A stretch of 64,000 nt of DNA from Himantopus leucocephalus (lineage: Eukaryota; Chordata; Aves; Charadriiformes; Recurvirostridae): the NCBI GenBank assembly GCA_003993805.1, contig RSEF01000006.1:26941402-27005401 (forward strand). The letters are read 5' to 3'. The notes beneath the pieces were generated by a model that was not told the origin of the DNA, did no database searches, and saw only the letters and a program-made list of their open reading frames with translations. The position numbers and the translations under genes were made by a program. How positions within the stretch are numbered: the first letter of the stretch is position 1; each line of letters opens with the position of its first letter. Shown here piece by piece: positions 11,191 through 24,400 of the stretch.

Positions 11191-14100
11191 ATTAGTGGGG
11201 CTAATTCCTCTTTAAAAGAAAAAAAAAATCATTTGCCTTAATCCATTTAACATTCAAACATCCCATTAACCTAAATTAAACGCTTTCTTGTAGGTTTTTA
11301 ATTTAGCACACTGACCCCCAAAATGGAAAGGCCACTTACAATTACAAACCCCATAGTGCAGCCACCGCTCTCTCCGACTTGCAGTCATCCTTATCATCCC
11401 AAACATGTTTCTCATCTTGGCAAGCAGGAAACCTTTTTTCTGTGTGTCTATGTGTTCATGCTGGCAGATTTTCACCTATGTGCTTTTCTGTTAATGTTCA
11501 TTAATTTATGTGGCTTTGGCAAAATAATAAAGGGAAGGAAAGGGATATATGGCCATTATTTTATTTCCTGAGGGTTCCTGGGTTCTACAGAAATGGTCCA
11601 AAGGGAGAAAAAATGCCTGTAAAGTATGCACCGCAAGGACAGGCCAGGAAAGTTTCCCTGCATCACCTGGCGGCTCGGGTCTGCCCTGTGCTTTGCAAGG
11701 TGAGGTTAGAGTTTAGGCAGGAGGCTGCCACTGAAGGGGCAGGTTTAGGTTTCCTTCAAGGTTTAACAGAAATCTCTCAGGCAGCTCTGAGCTCTGCTGA
11801 AAAACAAAGCATCAGGGTGCTTTTCATCATGGCAAAAGGGCCTTTTGAAGACAGACAGGAGCAAATGCTTTCAGAATGGCCATGCCATGTTCCTGTCATG
11901 CAAGGAAGCTTCAGGCATGAGCATAAGCTGCAGAAACAGTCCTGAAGCTCTTGAGACACAAGGATGTTTTTATGCAACTTGTTGGTATGCCTTCACTGAT
12001 GATGGTGCCCTGCCTTATGCTGGAGAGAAAGCATTGCCTAATTTGTTTCAATGGCAGCCCAGTGATGTTTCAATAAGGGTAGCTTAATTAACAGGAAGGT
12101 GTGTGCAGAGATAAGTTTTTAGGTACCCAAATTATCTATCTGGTATGTTTGCTCAACTCTCTGTATGGCATATGCCTCTGGCACACATTGGTCCGCTGGG
12201 CTCAACGGGCCACTGAGTCAGTTGAGTGATGGGAAGTGTCCTGTGTGCCCTTACCCCGCAGCTGATATGAAGATAATTATAATTATGGGGGTGTATATGT
12301 CATGCAATGTAACAGCGTTTGGTGAAGCTGTTGCTGTGCGCTCACTCAGGTGAAGTGTCCCACCAAGCTGTCCATCCACAACAGGTCTGCTGAGCTCAGT
12401 CTGGCACTGGGGTAGCCTCAGGGCTGACCTACACAGAGTCAAATGATGAGAGTTTCTGCCTGCTATTATAAACATGCAAACAAACAAAAAGATGAAGCAC
12501 CTATTTTCTGAATAAAGATTTAAGTCTCATTTTAGCTACCTAAACCAAAAATTGAGATTATATCCATGCTAATCCAGGAAGAGGCAAAACCCTGGTTTCA
12601 GTTTTCAAGTCACTTGCACACAGGTGTCTAAACATATCTCAGTATTGTCAGGGCTGAAGACTTGTTATTGGTCCTACCTAAGGTCCCACCTAAGCCTGAA
12701 CAAAGTTTTCCTCTGTCTATGGGCCTCATGGACCCAAACACAGGTTATATACCGAAGCCAGAACTGGTTACCGAGGTTTTATTAAAAGATGGTGTGGTAC
12801 CAGTGTCTGTGGGAAACCTGCTGCCTCTTTCCCTCCTGTCTGGTCCTCCCCACAGTGAAGGATGTGTTCAATTCTTGTCTTTGCCTGTGAGGAATATAAA
12901 CCTGCCTCTTAGCTAGCTCCTTGAAAACATGCTGCACACTTTACTAGACCAGTCTGGGCCATTTGCACCAGCCGCTACACTCCACAGAAAAAAGTTATTA
13001 AGGCAGAGAGAAAGTAGCCTAGAAGAGGGTTTCACTCTACAACATTTAGGGATGGGACTTGTGTCCCAAAGATTGCATACCGCAACGCACTCAGACAAAC
13101 TCCCTTTCTCCTTCTTCCCCAATGGTTACCCTACAGCAAAGAGCTGGACTTGCTGTCTGTGACCCGACAAACTGTGGGTCTGTCGGGCACATTTCTAGCT
13201 CTGTTTTCAGTGAGAAGTTGTGAGCCCCAGTGGCAGGTAGTACAAGAGAAGCTCAGGTTATCTTGGTAGTTATTAACCTTTCAGAGCAACTCAGTTGTCT
13301 ATGAGGAAGGATTATACTGAACTTCATGACACATACCAGAAGGGCAGATCATCAGAAGGAAGGTATTGTCCCTCACCACACACATCCACACCTCTTTCCA
13401 ACCCCTTCCCCATGGACTGGTGCAATAATACTGGTGTATCTGCTCTTCTCCAGACCAGCCAAGCGATTCAGGGCAGAATTTAATCCACTGAGCAAAATTA
13501 TGTCTATTATTTCTTAGTTTCAGCTCTCTTTTTAAAATAAAAAGGAATTGAATCCACCAAAATCCCAGTGGATCCACCAGCCTCCCAGTCATCTGTTTTA
13601 AGAGGGAATGAAATGAATTTAATCTCCATAGATTGTATTGCACACTGCATTGCCAGCTGTCTTCTAGCAGGGTCTGCCGTTGCTCAAAGGTCATAGTACA
13701 AATCCCTTGATTAAAAAACAACAACAAACATGTTTTAAATGGGTAAAACCGTAAGATGCTGCCATAAAGCAGATTATGTGAAGTAGATACTGTTAAAACA
13801 GTTTAAATGCCGCTTTCAGGCATGAGTTTAGTTATCTCAAAGCATATTAGAGACAGCAATAAAATTTAATGGCCAGCAGTAAAGTGTTTATGTGTGGCCC
13901 TGAACACAGTATTGCCCAACAGCAGAACATGTTAACTTTGCTGCACGGGTCAGTCGTACCCAGGAAATGGAGGTTGGGCCCCTGTTGGAGTTGGCATTAG
14001 ATCTGTTTGGGGAGAGCTCAGCAGAGAGACCCCAGAGAGGCCACAACCGGGGAAATGAGGAAAGCAGTGCTGCTGCGAGGCTGTCAGGGCAGCAGCTCTG

Positions 14101-14497
14101 GCATCCACCTCCCGAGGAGCTGCTTCAGTCGGAACGTCCCTGCGTTGTGTGCCTATGTGTTGAGACACAGCCCCCGAAAGGATAGCATTGAATTTCAACC
14201 TAAAAGCAATTGTTTTTCCAGCCTGGCATGAAGGCTGGATTTCTCCCACGCTGACTTACACAGTCAGCAGGGTCCTGGTTTTACAAGGTAATTGCAGGGT
14301 CCCTTGGCTTTTTCCTCAGTTATGTTGTGGTGCATCCTAGGACATGCCAGCGTTGTGCCACATCAGAGGTGGTGCTGACCGTCATTTGATGTCAGCCCCA
14401 AATGTCTGATGGACCAGCCCTGGGAATGTAAACCTGTCAGTGCATATGGACACCGATAAAGAGGCCCTACACAAAAGTCAGGCGCTTATCCTTACCT

Positions 14498-14533
14498 GAA
14501 AAAAAACAAAAACAAAAACAAAAGAAAGAAGGA
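14498..14533. repeat. A-rich (AAAAAC)n tract
   Basis: Units of AAAAAC and AAAG run for about 35 bp. I see no retroposed gene body upstream, so I call it simple repeat only. Confidence 0.85.
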
Positions 14534-15493
14534 AATGTGTAACATTTTGTGGGTCACATTTGGGGTGAGTATTTACAGTGACAACAAAACGAGAGGTAGA
14601 TAGCAGGAGTCCATGCCACTAGCCAAGATGTCAGATTTGGATTAAAAAATCTGATCTCCTTTTTCTTATCTGTCAACGACTGTGATGTGCCACACTGCAA
14701 AAGTCACTTTAAAAGTCCCCCATTCCCATCTGTGCTTATATTTAGCCTGTTGAATTTCTGCTCTTCCATGCATTTGTGTAGCACCTAAACATGATGATCT
14801 AGAGTGGAGTACCTAAGCCTTCCCATCATAAGAAGCAACCTCAGCCTGTCAGTGCGAGAAAACATCTGGAGTATCATTGTCTGAAAGGTGTTACATAAAG
14901 ATACAGGAGGTGGATTGTAATGTGAACTCTTTACTGCAGTCATATTGCTTTAATAAATTCGTCCTGTTTCCAAAGTGCGCGGATATGCTTCTGGCTTTTT
15001 AATGCTTCCTTTTGCCTCTTCTTAAGCATGCAGGTCTCCCAGAGCTTTTGCTCCAGACCGCAGGCCACCTGGTTACACCTGGCTGCATGGCTGCCTGATG
15101 CTGCCTGCGCAGCTGCTTGGCCTTTTCACAACCCAAGGGCTCATTTAATCTCCAGGGCCATGTTCCCTGCTAGGGACAAAGCTCAGCAACGGCTTGTGAC
15201 ACAGTTAGTCAAGTGCCTTATTCCCAAGTCTGGTTCCTGGACTCTGTTCCTGTGTTTTTGCCCTTCCCTCAGCTCACTGGGAGCCCCGGCTCTGCAACCG
15301 GGAGAGCGCAGGCTCCCATGGGAGAGCTCCTTCTGCTCAGGCACAGAAAGCAGTGCCCTCCCCTGCCAGCAGTGCTCCAAACCCGGGTGGGATGCTGGCA
15401 CATTTTTGTTAAAGCGTGGGCAGAAAAGGGAAATCGAGAGCGGCAATTCAGAGAGTCCCCTGCCCATCCCAGCTGAACCCTTAAAAAAGACGG

Positions 15494-15537
15494 GGAGAGG
15501 AGAGGAGAGGAGAGGAGAGGAGAGGAGAGGAGAGGAG
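15494..15537. repeat. (AGAGG)8 microsatellite
   Basis: Eight perfect copies of the pentamer AGAGG run from 15496 to 15535, with partial matches at both ends. The purity suggests recent array length change. The tract is pure purine on the plus strand. Confidence 0.97.
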
Positions 15538-17222
15538 CTGGAACACTGCCATAAGTAGCAGGCAGTGATGCATATTCAGGATGACTGGAGCAAGCAGAGA
15601 TGTATGCATGAGCACAGCTTTTCCTTTTCCTCAGAGCGTGCATTACAATATTCCTTAAATAAGTAAAAAAACTTCAGTCAGTTCTATTTGTTTTCAGCTG
15701 GGAGGTGTGGATAGGCAAGGAGGTGAGTAGGAAGGGGGCTTGCATTTTAATTTGCAAACTGGCTAACTTTTTATGCTTTAACCTCCCTGCTCTTTGCTTG
15801 TCTCCCAGGACTACGCTAGCCTCTCTTGCAGAATAAAACAGGGAAGGGGTTGTGTTACACTTATAACATTTTTTGCCTTCATTTTTTTGGTGCTGTTTAT
15901 TACTAGCTAGTCTGCACAGCCCAGGTGCCTAGGGGAGCCCTCCGACAGGGTCTGGTGAAGGACTTCAGTGAGATCTGCTGTAGATTCTTTCACGTTGGGC
16001 TGGACTGGTGCATTTGCTCTTTATTGAAATGTTCTGTTATTTTAAAAATAGGAGCAGTGATGCCACCGTCATGTATCGGGAGTTATTCTGATATTATACT
16101 TTAACCCCAGAGCGTAGAGGTACTGGAGAGCATTCAGTGTACCCCCTCAAGGGGAATAAACCAGTCCTTAGTCTTGCTTCAGGATAGCCTGTTCACGAAA
16201 CTGAAAAGCTGTCATCATTGCTTGTCAATACGTTGCCTTGGACGGTGCAGCTGCTGATTACCTTCAGTTATGGCTCAACCCAGTTATACTTAAACTTTAT
16301 TTGACATGTGCAGAATTTTGCTTATGTACCCAGCAATGCAAGTTGCTGATTATTACACGGCTGTTAGGTTTGGCTCCTTACGAGACTGATCAACCAAGCC
16401 AACAAGTAATGAATTCTCTTTACAGCTTGCTGTCCTCATTTGGATAAGCAATTGACTAAGCAAGAGGCTCTTTTTTAATTTGTGCTCATAGTGCACAGCT
16501 CAGCTGTTACTCCTCATATGGTACAAGGGAACATCTCACCTTTTTCCCATCAGTTATGCACTGTTTCCCTCTCCATCATGCCATACCTAGCTCTGCAGCA
16601 AGAGTTATTTCATTCTTTTTTCCTCATGTTTTTTGAGCAGAAACTTATGTGCTTCTTGGCTCAAGTGGATGAACAGTCTCCTGAAATCACCAAATCCTAG
16701 GCTCAGGAAGCAATGGGAATATAAGGCTTTGAGGCCACCCATTTTAAAAGTGTCCTACGTGAGGTGAATGCACATCTTTTTGCTGAATTTTAGTAGTTGA
16801 GCCATAAACAGCTTTCAGTATTAAGGGTGTTACTCTATGAGTTTCAAGACTTTTTTATAATGTGTCTTAAAAAAGACTATGCCTGGAATGAGGTCTGTGT
16901 TTACTGGCTCTATAGGAAATATAGGCTCTTAAAGCATTAGTTAAACTGGGCATTTATGACTCCCCATGTATTCTAATCAGCCAGATCATCAGCTAGTATA
17001 AATGAGGTAAGACGCACAAATGCCAGTAGATATTTACAGATCTGGTCCAAAGGTCTACCCCCACAGCAAGATTCACCTGTTCTCTTCTTTCTGCTAGACA
17101 ACAAAAGACTTCATTTTTTCTGACCAAGTGTGTATGTGTGGGGGAAAATGTATTAGAACTTAGGAAATCACTATGTTGGAAAGGAGATGAAGTTTTTGTG
17201 TGCAACAAAATTGCCTCAGCAT

Positions 17223-17282
17223 TTGGAAAGCAAGAGGAAAAGGGAAAGTAGGGAAAGGGAGTACAAAAGAAAGAAAAAAATC
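17223..17282. repeat. Purine-rich low-complexity tract
   Basis: About 60 bp of nearly pure A and G (GGAAAG, AAAGG, AGGGAA words, ending in poly-A) with only a few pyrimidines. It is a polypurine tract without a clear repeat unit. Confidence 0.75.
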
Positions 17283-17508
17283 CTTGTTGCATAATGTACT
17301 TTGTGGGGATTTTTAAGAGCAGTGGAATTACATGTTACTTATTGGTAACAAGGTGTTCAGCATCTGCTGACATAAGTAGCTAAAGAAAGCAGGGGTATTT
17401 CTCTTATCAATATTTAAACATCTCGTAAAATCCTTGCTAACTGGATTATCGGCATGCTAGAGCTGTCATTGTGCAGGTCTAGCTGCCAGACTAGTATGAA
17501 TAACAGAA

Positions 17509-17540
17509 GTGTGTGTGTCTGCGTGTGCCCGTGTGTTTGC
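17509..17540. repeat. Interrupted (GT)n microsatellite
   Basis: GTGTGTGTCT GCGTGTGCCC GTGTGTTTGC is an impure GT repeat of about 30 bp. Confidence 0.8.
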
Positions 17541-19981
17541 ATACAGTTTTGTCCCTCTTTCTCTTTGCTTTAAAGAGAGATCTGGGACACTTCAACCGGG
17601 TCTGTGCAGAAGAGTACTCCACAGCTAACTGGCAGATAGAAAGGCTAGGACACTTTTTCTAACAGTGAGAGCTGAAGGCAAGTACAGGCTTTTTCTGCCT
17701 ATCCCAGTGATTCCAAAAGTATTAGAAACGTTGCACACACCCTGAGAAACAGTAAAATGGACAATGAGATAATTTTAAAAATCAGTACTGAGGTTCCTTT
17801 CTGCTTGAGCCAGGCTCTGAAGCATTAGAATTCGAATTTCTTAAGAATGAAGAGCCCCAAAATCTTACTTTTAAAAATAAATTAGTGATGAATTTCTAAT
17901 AAAACAAGAATCCAGAAAAAAGGGGATTTAAAGAAATAGAACTACTATGCAATTCCTAGTAGAGTAGAAAAATAACCACCAGCCCCTTTAAGACTAACAA
18001 CAGTGGGAGAAAAAAAAGAAATTGTATTGATTTTAGGGATGAATACATTAACCCACACATTATTAAGGAAACAGAAACAATTTTCTTGTAACTGTAATGA
18101 AAGGTGTAATCGGTTGAGTTCTTGTGAGCCACCTTCAATTAGTTAATATCAGTCAGCACCAGTTATTGGTTGTTTAGCTGAGAGTGAGACACACGGGGAA
18201 TGGGAAAAGGTGTTCGGTTAGGCTGGTAGCTAGCTTATTTTCTGAGTTGTGGGTGTGACCCTGGAGGATCTACTGTTCTCAGAAACGAGAAGTGTTGGGG
18301 AAAAGGGAAAGGGCACTTGTTAGGACTGAAGAGTAGAGATAGATCTTGTCATAACTCTTCACATCACACTCAACTACCCTCTGATGTGTAAGCCCCATCT
18401 CCCTCTGAAGTCACTAAGAATCCCTTTCAAGTTGTAGGAACGATTAAATTAAAGGTGAGATGACCTGGTTTAAACGGAGAGTTTGCTGCTATGGAAGAGG
18501 GTGATCTTCCTTCTTCATTCTCCTCCTCCTCTTTCTGATTCTTTCTCTTTCCCTGTGCCAATTCATGTGACCCCTGCTGAATTGATTCAGCCCTCAAAGC
18601 AGGCAGATAACACCTTAATTTTCACTGCCCGTGGCTTTTCTGATCACCCATTGAGCAGAATCAATTCACCAGAGGTCAGGAGAGCATCAAAACCTGTGCA
18701 GATAAGCAGAGAGACCATAGAGGACCACTGCCATTTTTTGGTGTCACCAAGACTAATTCTATTCGCCTCACCTTACTGCATCTTAAAGAACAGAGCATAA
18801 GGCAGCATTGGCAAATATGGGAGGGCTGAGGGAATAGGTTGTGGGTGGGTGTAGTTGGAGTTGTTTCTGAAGGTGGTAGACTTCAGTGAGAAGAGCTGTC
18901 ACACCTTAAGCTTTTGCCTAGAGGTTGCATGCTCTGTGCTAGCTCCTGAGAAGGCTGTGATCATTCTTGTCTATTGCCACATAGCATAAATATTGTATGG
19001 CTGCACTATAAGATTACGAAATTATAATGATATAAGCTAGAAAGGAAAGTTGGCTAGATGTGAGGAAAATGGTTTAAAATTAAGAAGAAATGTTCTGTCA
19101 ATGGACATTGCTAGGAGACTAGCTCTGGAGACCGAAACCTTTTTTAATTCACGTTGGCCACCATTGGGTGAAAACTACAGTCCACACCTTGGTACAGGCT
19201 GTTGTAAGAGCTTAGAGCCATCAAAGAGAAGTTTGATTCCTGCAGTCTGATTTCCCTGATATCTTTAATGGATTAGGTGATGTAATGACAAACACAGAAG
19301 GTGGCAGGAATCCAGATGTAGATAGATGTCCACTAGGAGTTTGAATGACTTAATCTAATCCTCCTACAGAGGACTGTATCCGTAGCAGAGTAATGACTTC
19401 TGAAACTAAATCAGTTCTTGAACGACAGGTTCTTGCTTGAGTTCATGACTCCAGTGCAGCTATCCTTATTTACACAGTAGTTCCCAATTCTGTTCACAAT
19501 TAATCTAGCCTCTCTGTTGACACCAGCACACTTACTCATGAAATTTTGTAAGTAAGAGCACAGTCAGGCCTCCAGAGAGAAAAATCTCTTTATTTCCTGG
19601 AGCCACATATTCCCCAACTGCTTGTTATTTCCAGCATCTTCTATTTCTCCTGTCATGAAGGTACCTTTCTCACTATAAATTGACTTCATACAATCATCTT
19701 TCTGTTTTTCTGCCCATTGTCCTATATTTGTTTCCCCAAGAACACACTCACTGCACCCATTACTGTAATGATTTAATGGCTTTTAAATCTCTTCAGCCCT
19801 CATCAGTGAGGTGAATGTATTTCTGCTGCAATATTTAACACAACTGTACTGGAGAAGGGGGTGGAATAAAGGGAGAAAGGACACCTTACATTAAACTCTT
19901 CTCCAAGAAAGTGACTTTTACATAGGGATCTATGATCTGGGCTCTTCTACCTTGCCAACTTGCATATCCAATAGTTAAATG

Positions 19982-20112
19982 TTTTTTTTTTTAATCTTTT
20001 AATTGTTAAATCTTTGTTAAACTAATTGTTAAAGCATTTGATTGTAATTATTTGTTAAATTTGTTATATTAATTGTTAAATTTATTGTTAATTTTTTTTT
20101 AAATTGAATTTT
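19982..20112. repeat. T/A-rich block with repeated TTGTTAAA word
   Basis: The word TTGTTAA(A) recurs about six times, spaced irregularly by 8-25 bp, between two poly-T runs at the edges. The block is about 130 bp and almost free of C. It looks like a degenerate AT-rich minisatellite. Confidence 0.85.
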
Positions 20113-21999
20113 ATGATCAAAATCCTGTTTCTACAGGGAAAAATAAAAAAGCAACGTGATCTGCCTTCAAGGAACTAATCAAAACCGAAAGTGACTGGGA
20201 GACATATGGGATGGCAGAGATTTCACCTCATCTCGAAGATAGAGAGAAGTTAATGACAGTACTCTCTCTTTGTACCCTTCTCTTGGCATCTCTCACGTAC
20301 ATTTATATTTTGCTTCCTTCCCCAGTGGGATGTTTATGTTTTGAGAAATTAGGAAGATTCTTTGTGCAATAAATATTTTCCTACCCCTGTGTTTGTCTTT
20401 GGCTATTTGCACATTCCTCTATAAAATACAAGCTCCCCCTTGTGCTCTCTCTCCACAGCTGTGCGTATGCTGTCGGCTGTGTGACACATAATGCAGAGGG
20501 AAATGCAGGGCATCCTTGGAGGAGTACAGGTTTTAGAGGACTGCAGTTCAAAGCTCTGGTCACAACTTACTGCATAATGCTGGTAAAAGAGATGTCCTCC
20601 ACCGGCTCTTCTAGAAATCTCCAACAATCACTCATCAAGATCTTGGTGCTGCAGGATATTCAAGGGACAGCCTAGCCATGCCTTCCGTCTTGTTTCGGTA
20701 TTGGCAATGTCTTGCAAGGAAGACTGCCTCCTGCTGAAATATCCCATTTCATAAAGACTGCAAGTGTTTTTTAGAGGTATTGAAGGAGATTCTGCAGTGC
20801 TAAGAATGATATTCAGAGAGACAGCTGCATGTGCGAAGTAAAGCTGAGATCAGGAGATATAACAGGAATTCAGCAATGGGCAATGAAACCGTGTATTACC
20901 TGAGATTTATATCTTTCTGCAGCTCCTGTATTGCTGGTTTTACTCAGGAAAAAAAAAAGACCCCCAAAAAAGTGCTGGGTAAGATATACTGGCGATGTGA
21001 TCACACCTGGCAATTCTAAGGATGCTGCAGAGGCTGCTGCATCCAGAAAATTATAGAGGTTTCTTTAGCAGAGGGACAAGATGTTATATTGTTGTAAGAT
21101 AGCTTCAGGAACTTGCAGTTCCAATCAAATCTCCAGGCCTCTCAATTGGTGGTGAAAGCAGATTGAAACTCGCGTGGGAATTCCCCCTGCCCAGGGGAAA
21201 AGAAAGCTGCAGGGGCAGGAGAGAATTAAAGCAAAGCTCTCCTCTCAGCAGAGGGTGAGGTGTTCAGATCTCCCAGCAGTGTATCTTCTGGTCAATCTTA
21301 GCTGGTAGCGAGCTCAAATAATTGAAACAGGCAGTTAAATGAAGGAAAAAGTAAAACACTTTTGGAAACCTTTTTGGCTATTAGAAGAGATGCCCCATAG
21401 CCAAAAGCTGTAGCCATGATAAACCAGTCCCAGTCTGCATTAGTAACCATTGCTCTGCATCTTCCTTCCAGAGCTCAGACTGGCCTTTTGCAGCAAGGTG
21501 GTACAATGCATCGTTGATCTTCCAAATCTTGCTCAAGCAACCAAAGCTAAGAATACACAAGTGAGCGCTTTCGCTCTCCAAAAGGACTGCCAGAATAAAA
21601 AATGTATTGAATGTATGCTTGAAATGGCCTACTGTTAAGGAGGAGCTCATGGCACAAGAGCTCACGGAAACAAGAGCAACTTGACTCTTACTTACTTGTT
21701 TCACTCAGCAAGTGACTGCTGGGAGAATGCAAATGAACTTGCACAACCAGTGTCATACCAGAGGTTAGTGGTATGTAATGTAAATCTGAGAATAAGTAAG
21801 CAAAGCTTTAGTAGGCTCTTGTCAGGGAAACAATGAAAAGTTACTATTTTCTGAGATAAGGCTAGTCCTATGGCAAATGGGTTGTTCAGACCACAAGAGA
21901 TATGGATCAGATATAGAGACATGTGAAGACTTCTATGTCCTGAAGTTAAGAAAGTCGGTTCTCTTAGTGTAGGGAAACTGATTGTTTTAGTATGCATCT

Positions 22000-24400
22000 C
22001 ACCTAATCTATTGATGATATCTGTTTTAGGATGCCTGAATTTGGTTGGATAACCAATGTATCAGAGTAAGAGAGCTCTTCCTGACTTCAGAGGCTTAGTG
22101 GGAGTGTATATGCTACAGCAGAGTCAACTAATTACCATGACGATGGGAGATCCAGACCTCACCTGTTCACAATAGCAGAAACCAATCCTCCTTGCCAATC
22201 ATTTACATCTGCAGAAACATCCCAAAGCAGCACAGGAATGCTGAGGCACACATGCTAGAAGCCAGCAACAACTATACATTAGCAATTATTTGTGGTTTTA
22301 CTGTGTTCACCAATGTAACTGAGCTCCTAACAAAATTTATCATAACTATAATCTACAGGACTGCCTCTTGTTACATTATTGGACTTTTAGAAGGGGAAGT
22401 GAATAGGAACTTCTCTCCTTCATGTTACCTCATAAATTTATACATAAGCAACCTTTCTAGAAACTCCTTTTTTGACTCAGAAATCTGGAGATTGCTTTGT
22501 ACAAATATTATTCAGTGTGAAAGCCCGGAGACAGAGTGAGAAATAGGGGAGCTAAGATCAGTCACTAATTTTGGATGATCAACTTGAGAGTGACAGCATA
22601 GGCTGATCTGTCTGCAAATGAATAATGAACATCTACAAAGTGGACTCCTGGATCTGAACTGATCGCCCTGAGCCCTGTCAGCATGAGAGGAGAGAAACCG
22701 TGTGCAATTTATCTCAACATAAAATAGACATTTAGAAGAAGTTAGATGGATTGCGTTCCAGATGTGTATTTATTTCTCTCCACTGACTGTGAAGAAGGTA
22801 TAATAACTAGCACAGGTAGAGATCCGTACACAGTTAAAGTTAGGTGAGGAGAATCACAGCCCTGGGTCTGATCCTGTGAGGAATTAGAGTTTACCTATTT
22901 CATTGATACCAGCTATAGAGGATAGGTGCTTCTGAGAAACCTGGAGAACAACAAGTGGGTTCAAGCAAAAAATGGAGACACCCTTAATAGGTAACAGTCC
23001 TTGGAAATTGTTAGCCTCAAAAAAGCACATTAAATGTTCTTCATCTCTCAAACTTTGTTATTAGTAGTGGAAGGTATTCACATTGGTTTGCTTGAAATGG
23101 TTAACTATATTCTCTAATCCACCCTCTTGAGGAACTTCTAGAGAGATCCCAGCATATGCATCTTCTATTTTATGTGGTGTGAAGAGACTTCAGGGGGAAC
23201 TTTGATCCCTCTCACCACCCACAGTAACTCACTGCAGTGCTACAAGACAGCTGGGTCAGTCTCAATTACTTTATATCAGATTCAGTTACTTAATTGGAGA
23301 CCGTGCTGGAGAAACTTTGAGAACTTGCAGCAAAAATAGACCAATTAAATACACTTTGCTTCTGAAAATGGACCCAGTATACGAACTAGCCATCTCCTTT
23401 CTCAGCAAAACTTAACAATAACTAAATGAAGCTAACATTTTCCAACTCAACAATTCTCTAATACCCAGCATTTAGGTAAGGAATAAAAAAAGGTTTATTA
23501 GCTGACCCAGAAATTATGACCAGTGCCCAAGAAATAGCCCATTTCTATCAAGAGGAGGAAATGCAAATCGTTCAACTACAAAAAGAAAAGGTGATTGAAG
23601 AACTAGATACATTCAAAAGTGTCTGGTTATGGGAGAGGGAACTTTTCACCAGAAGTGCTCAGTAAAAAAAATCATAATGCATTGATAACTATAGATGCTA
23701 TTCTATATCTAAAAAGATGCTTCTCACTCCAATCTTTAATCAAAAGCAGGAGAAAACTCAGGAACAGCCCACAGTCTCTGCGCTGATTTCAGTGGATCCA
23801 GTCAGTAGCTTGGATACAGCATGGCTGAATATTTCAGATTGCACTGGGGCTGAATTTAAACTTTGTTACCATAGAAGATGGAGAACTATCACATTTGGGT
23901 GTTTTCTTGACCACCTTAAATGAGAGACCAATCACAAGGTGGGGTTCGAACTTGTAAATTAGGTGCATGAAGAAGAGGAACTGGGTGGCAAGAAGTTCTA
24001 ACGTGCTAGGTAACAAAACGAACAGAATAAAGCAGATGGTCTGCAGTCTTATTCACGGCATGAAAAAGCAAAAAAAGTGGACAATGGTGCAGTATCTATA
24101 ATATTAAATTAACATACCCCTGATGTGGAACTAAAGCCAGACAGAATCGAACAACATTTCTAACAATATTACTAAATTCTTACCCTGCAGAAATAGGATG
24201 GCTGTATCCAAAATTGCTTATTGCAACTGTCTCTGATCATCTCCCCAGAAACTAGAAATAATTTTGGAGAGTCCTAGATCACCTGTGCCAAGACCAGGTC
24301 TGGGAATGCTCCTTACCCTTGTTTAATCTACTGGTACAGCCAATTGTTGGGGTAGCAGGAGACAATTCCCAGAGCCCACACCAGAACTGTGACAGTTCCT
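22000..24400. other. Unexplained 2.4-kb block, possibly repeat-derived
   Basis: This block lacks the simple repeats and enhancer-like words seen elsewhere and is A-rich on the plus strand. It contains unidentified repeat copy A (22742-22805). It also has scattered short open stretches, the longest 115 codons at 22192-22539, with two N-glycosylation-like motifs (NYT, NVT). It could be a very old, broken endogenous retroelement, but I see no LTR pair, primer site or recognisable retroviral motif, so this is only a suspicion. Confidence 0.15.
22742..22805 (+). repeat. Unidentified ancient repeat, copy A
   Basis: The stretch starting TTAGATGGATTGCGTTCCAG and ending in CTCTCCACTGACTGTGAAGA aligns with the stretch near 28349-28412 in the same orientation. 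Both share TTAGATG near the start, a TATTT-containing middle and TCC(C/T)TCCACTGACTGT-like words near the end. About 60 bp can be aligned with several small gaps. I suspect a decayed LTR or other dispersed repeat but cannot name it. Confidence 0.5.

Larger units (their letters stand above)
6827..15493. other. Non-coding unique sequence
   Basis: No gene seen. It contains the possible conserved elements at 7021 and 9350, the A/C-rich tracts at 8892 and 14498, and two possible ancient repeats. The frame at 8039-8500 (153 codons) translates a poly-T run into FFFFF and is not credible. The 13960-14180 segment is GC-richer but has no exon signals I trust. Confidence 0.7.
15538..21999. other. Non-coding unique sequence
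   Basis: No gene seen. It contains the GT repeat at 17509, the purine tract at 17223, pyrimidine-rich sequence near 18510-18555 and the TTGTTAAA block at 20 kb. The rest is unique sequence without features I can name. The 19040-19400 part may be an old repeat but I could not align it to one. Confidence 0.65.

Noticed and set aside
11508..11945. 145-codon plus-strand open frame
   Set aside because: No domain, no family resemblance and no convincing splice sites.
13299..13727. 142-codon minus-strand open frame
   Set aside because: Composition is tryptophan- and cysteine-rich as in random translation, with no recognisable motif.
15028..15558. 176-codon plus-strand open frame, the longest in the window
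   Set aside because: It runs into the AGAGG microsatellite (translated as GEERRGEERRGEE) and overlaps other frames on both strands. GC-richer sequence has fewer stops by chance.
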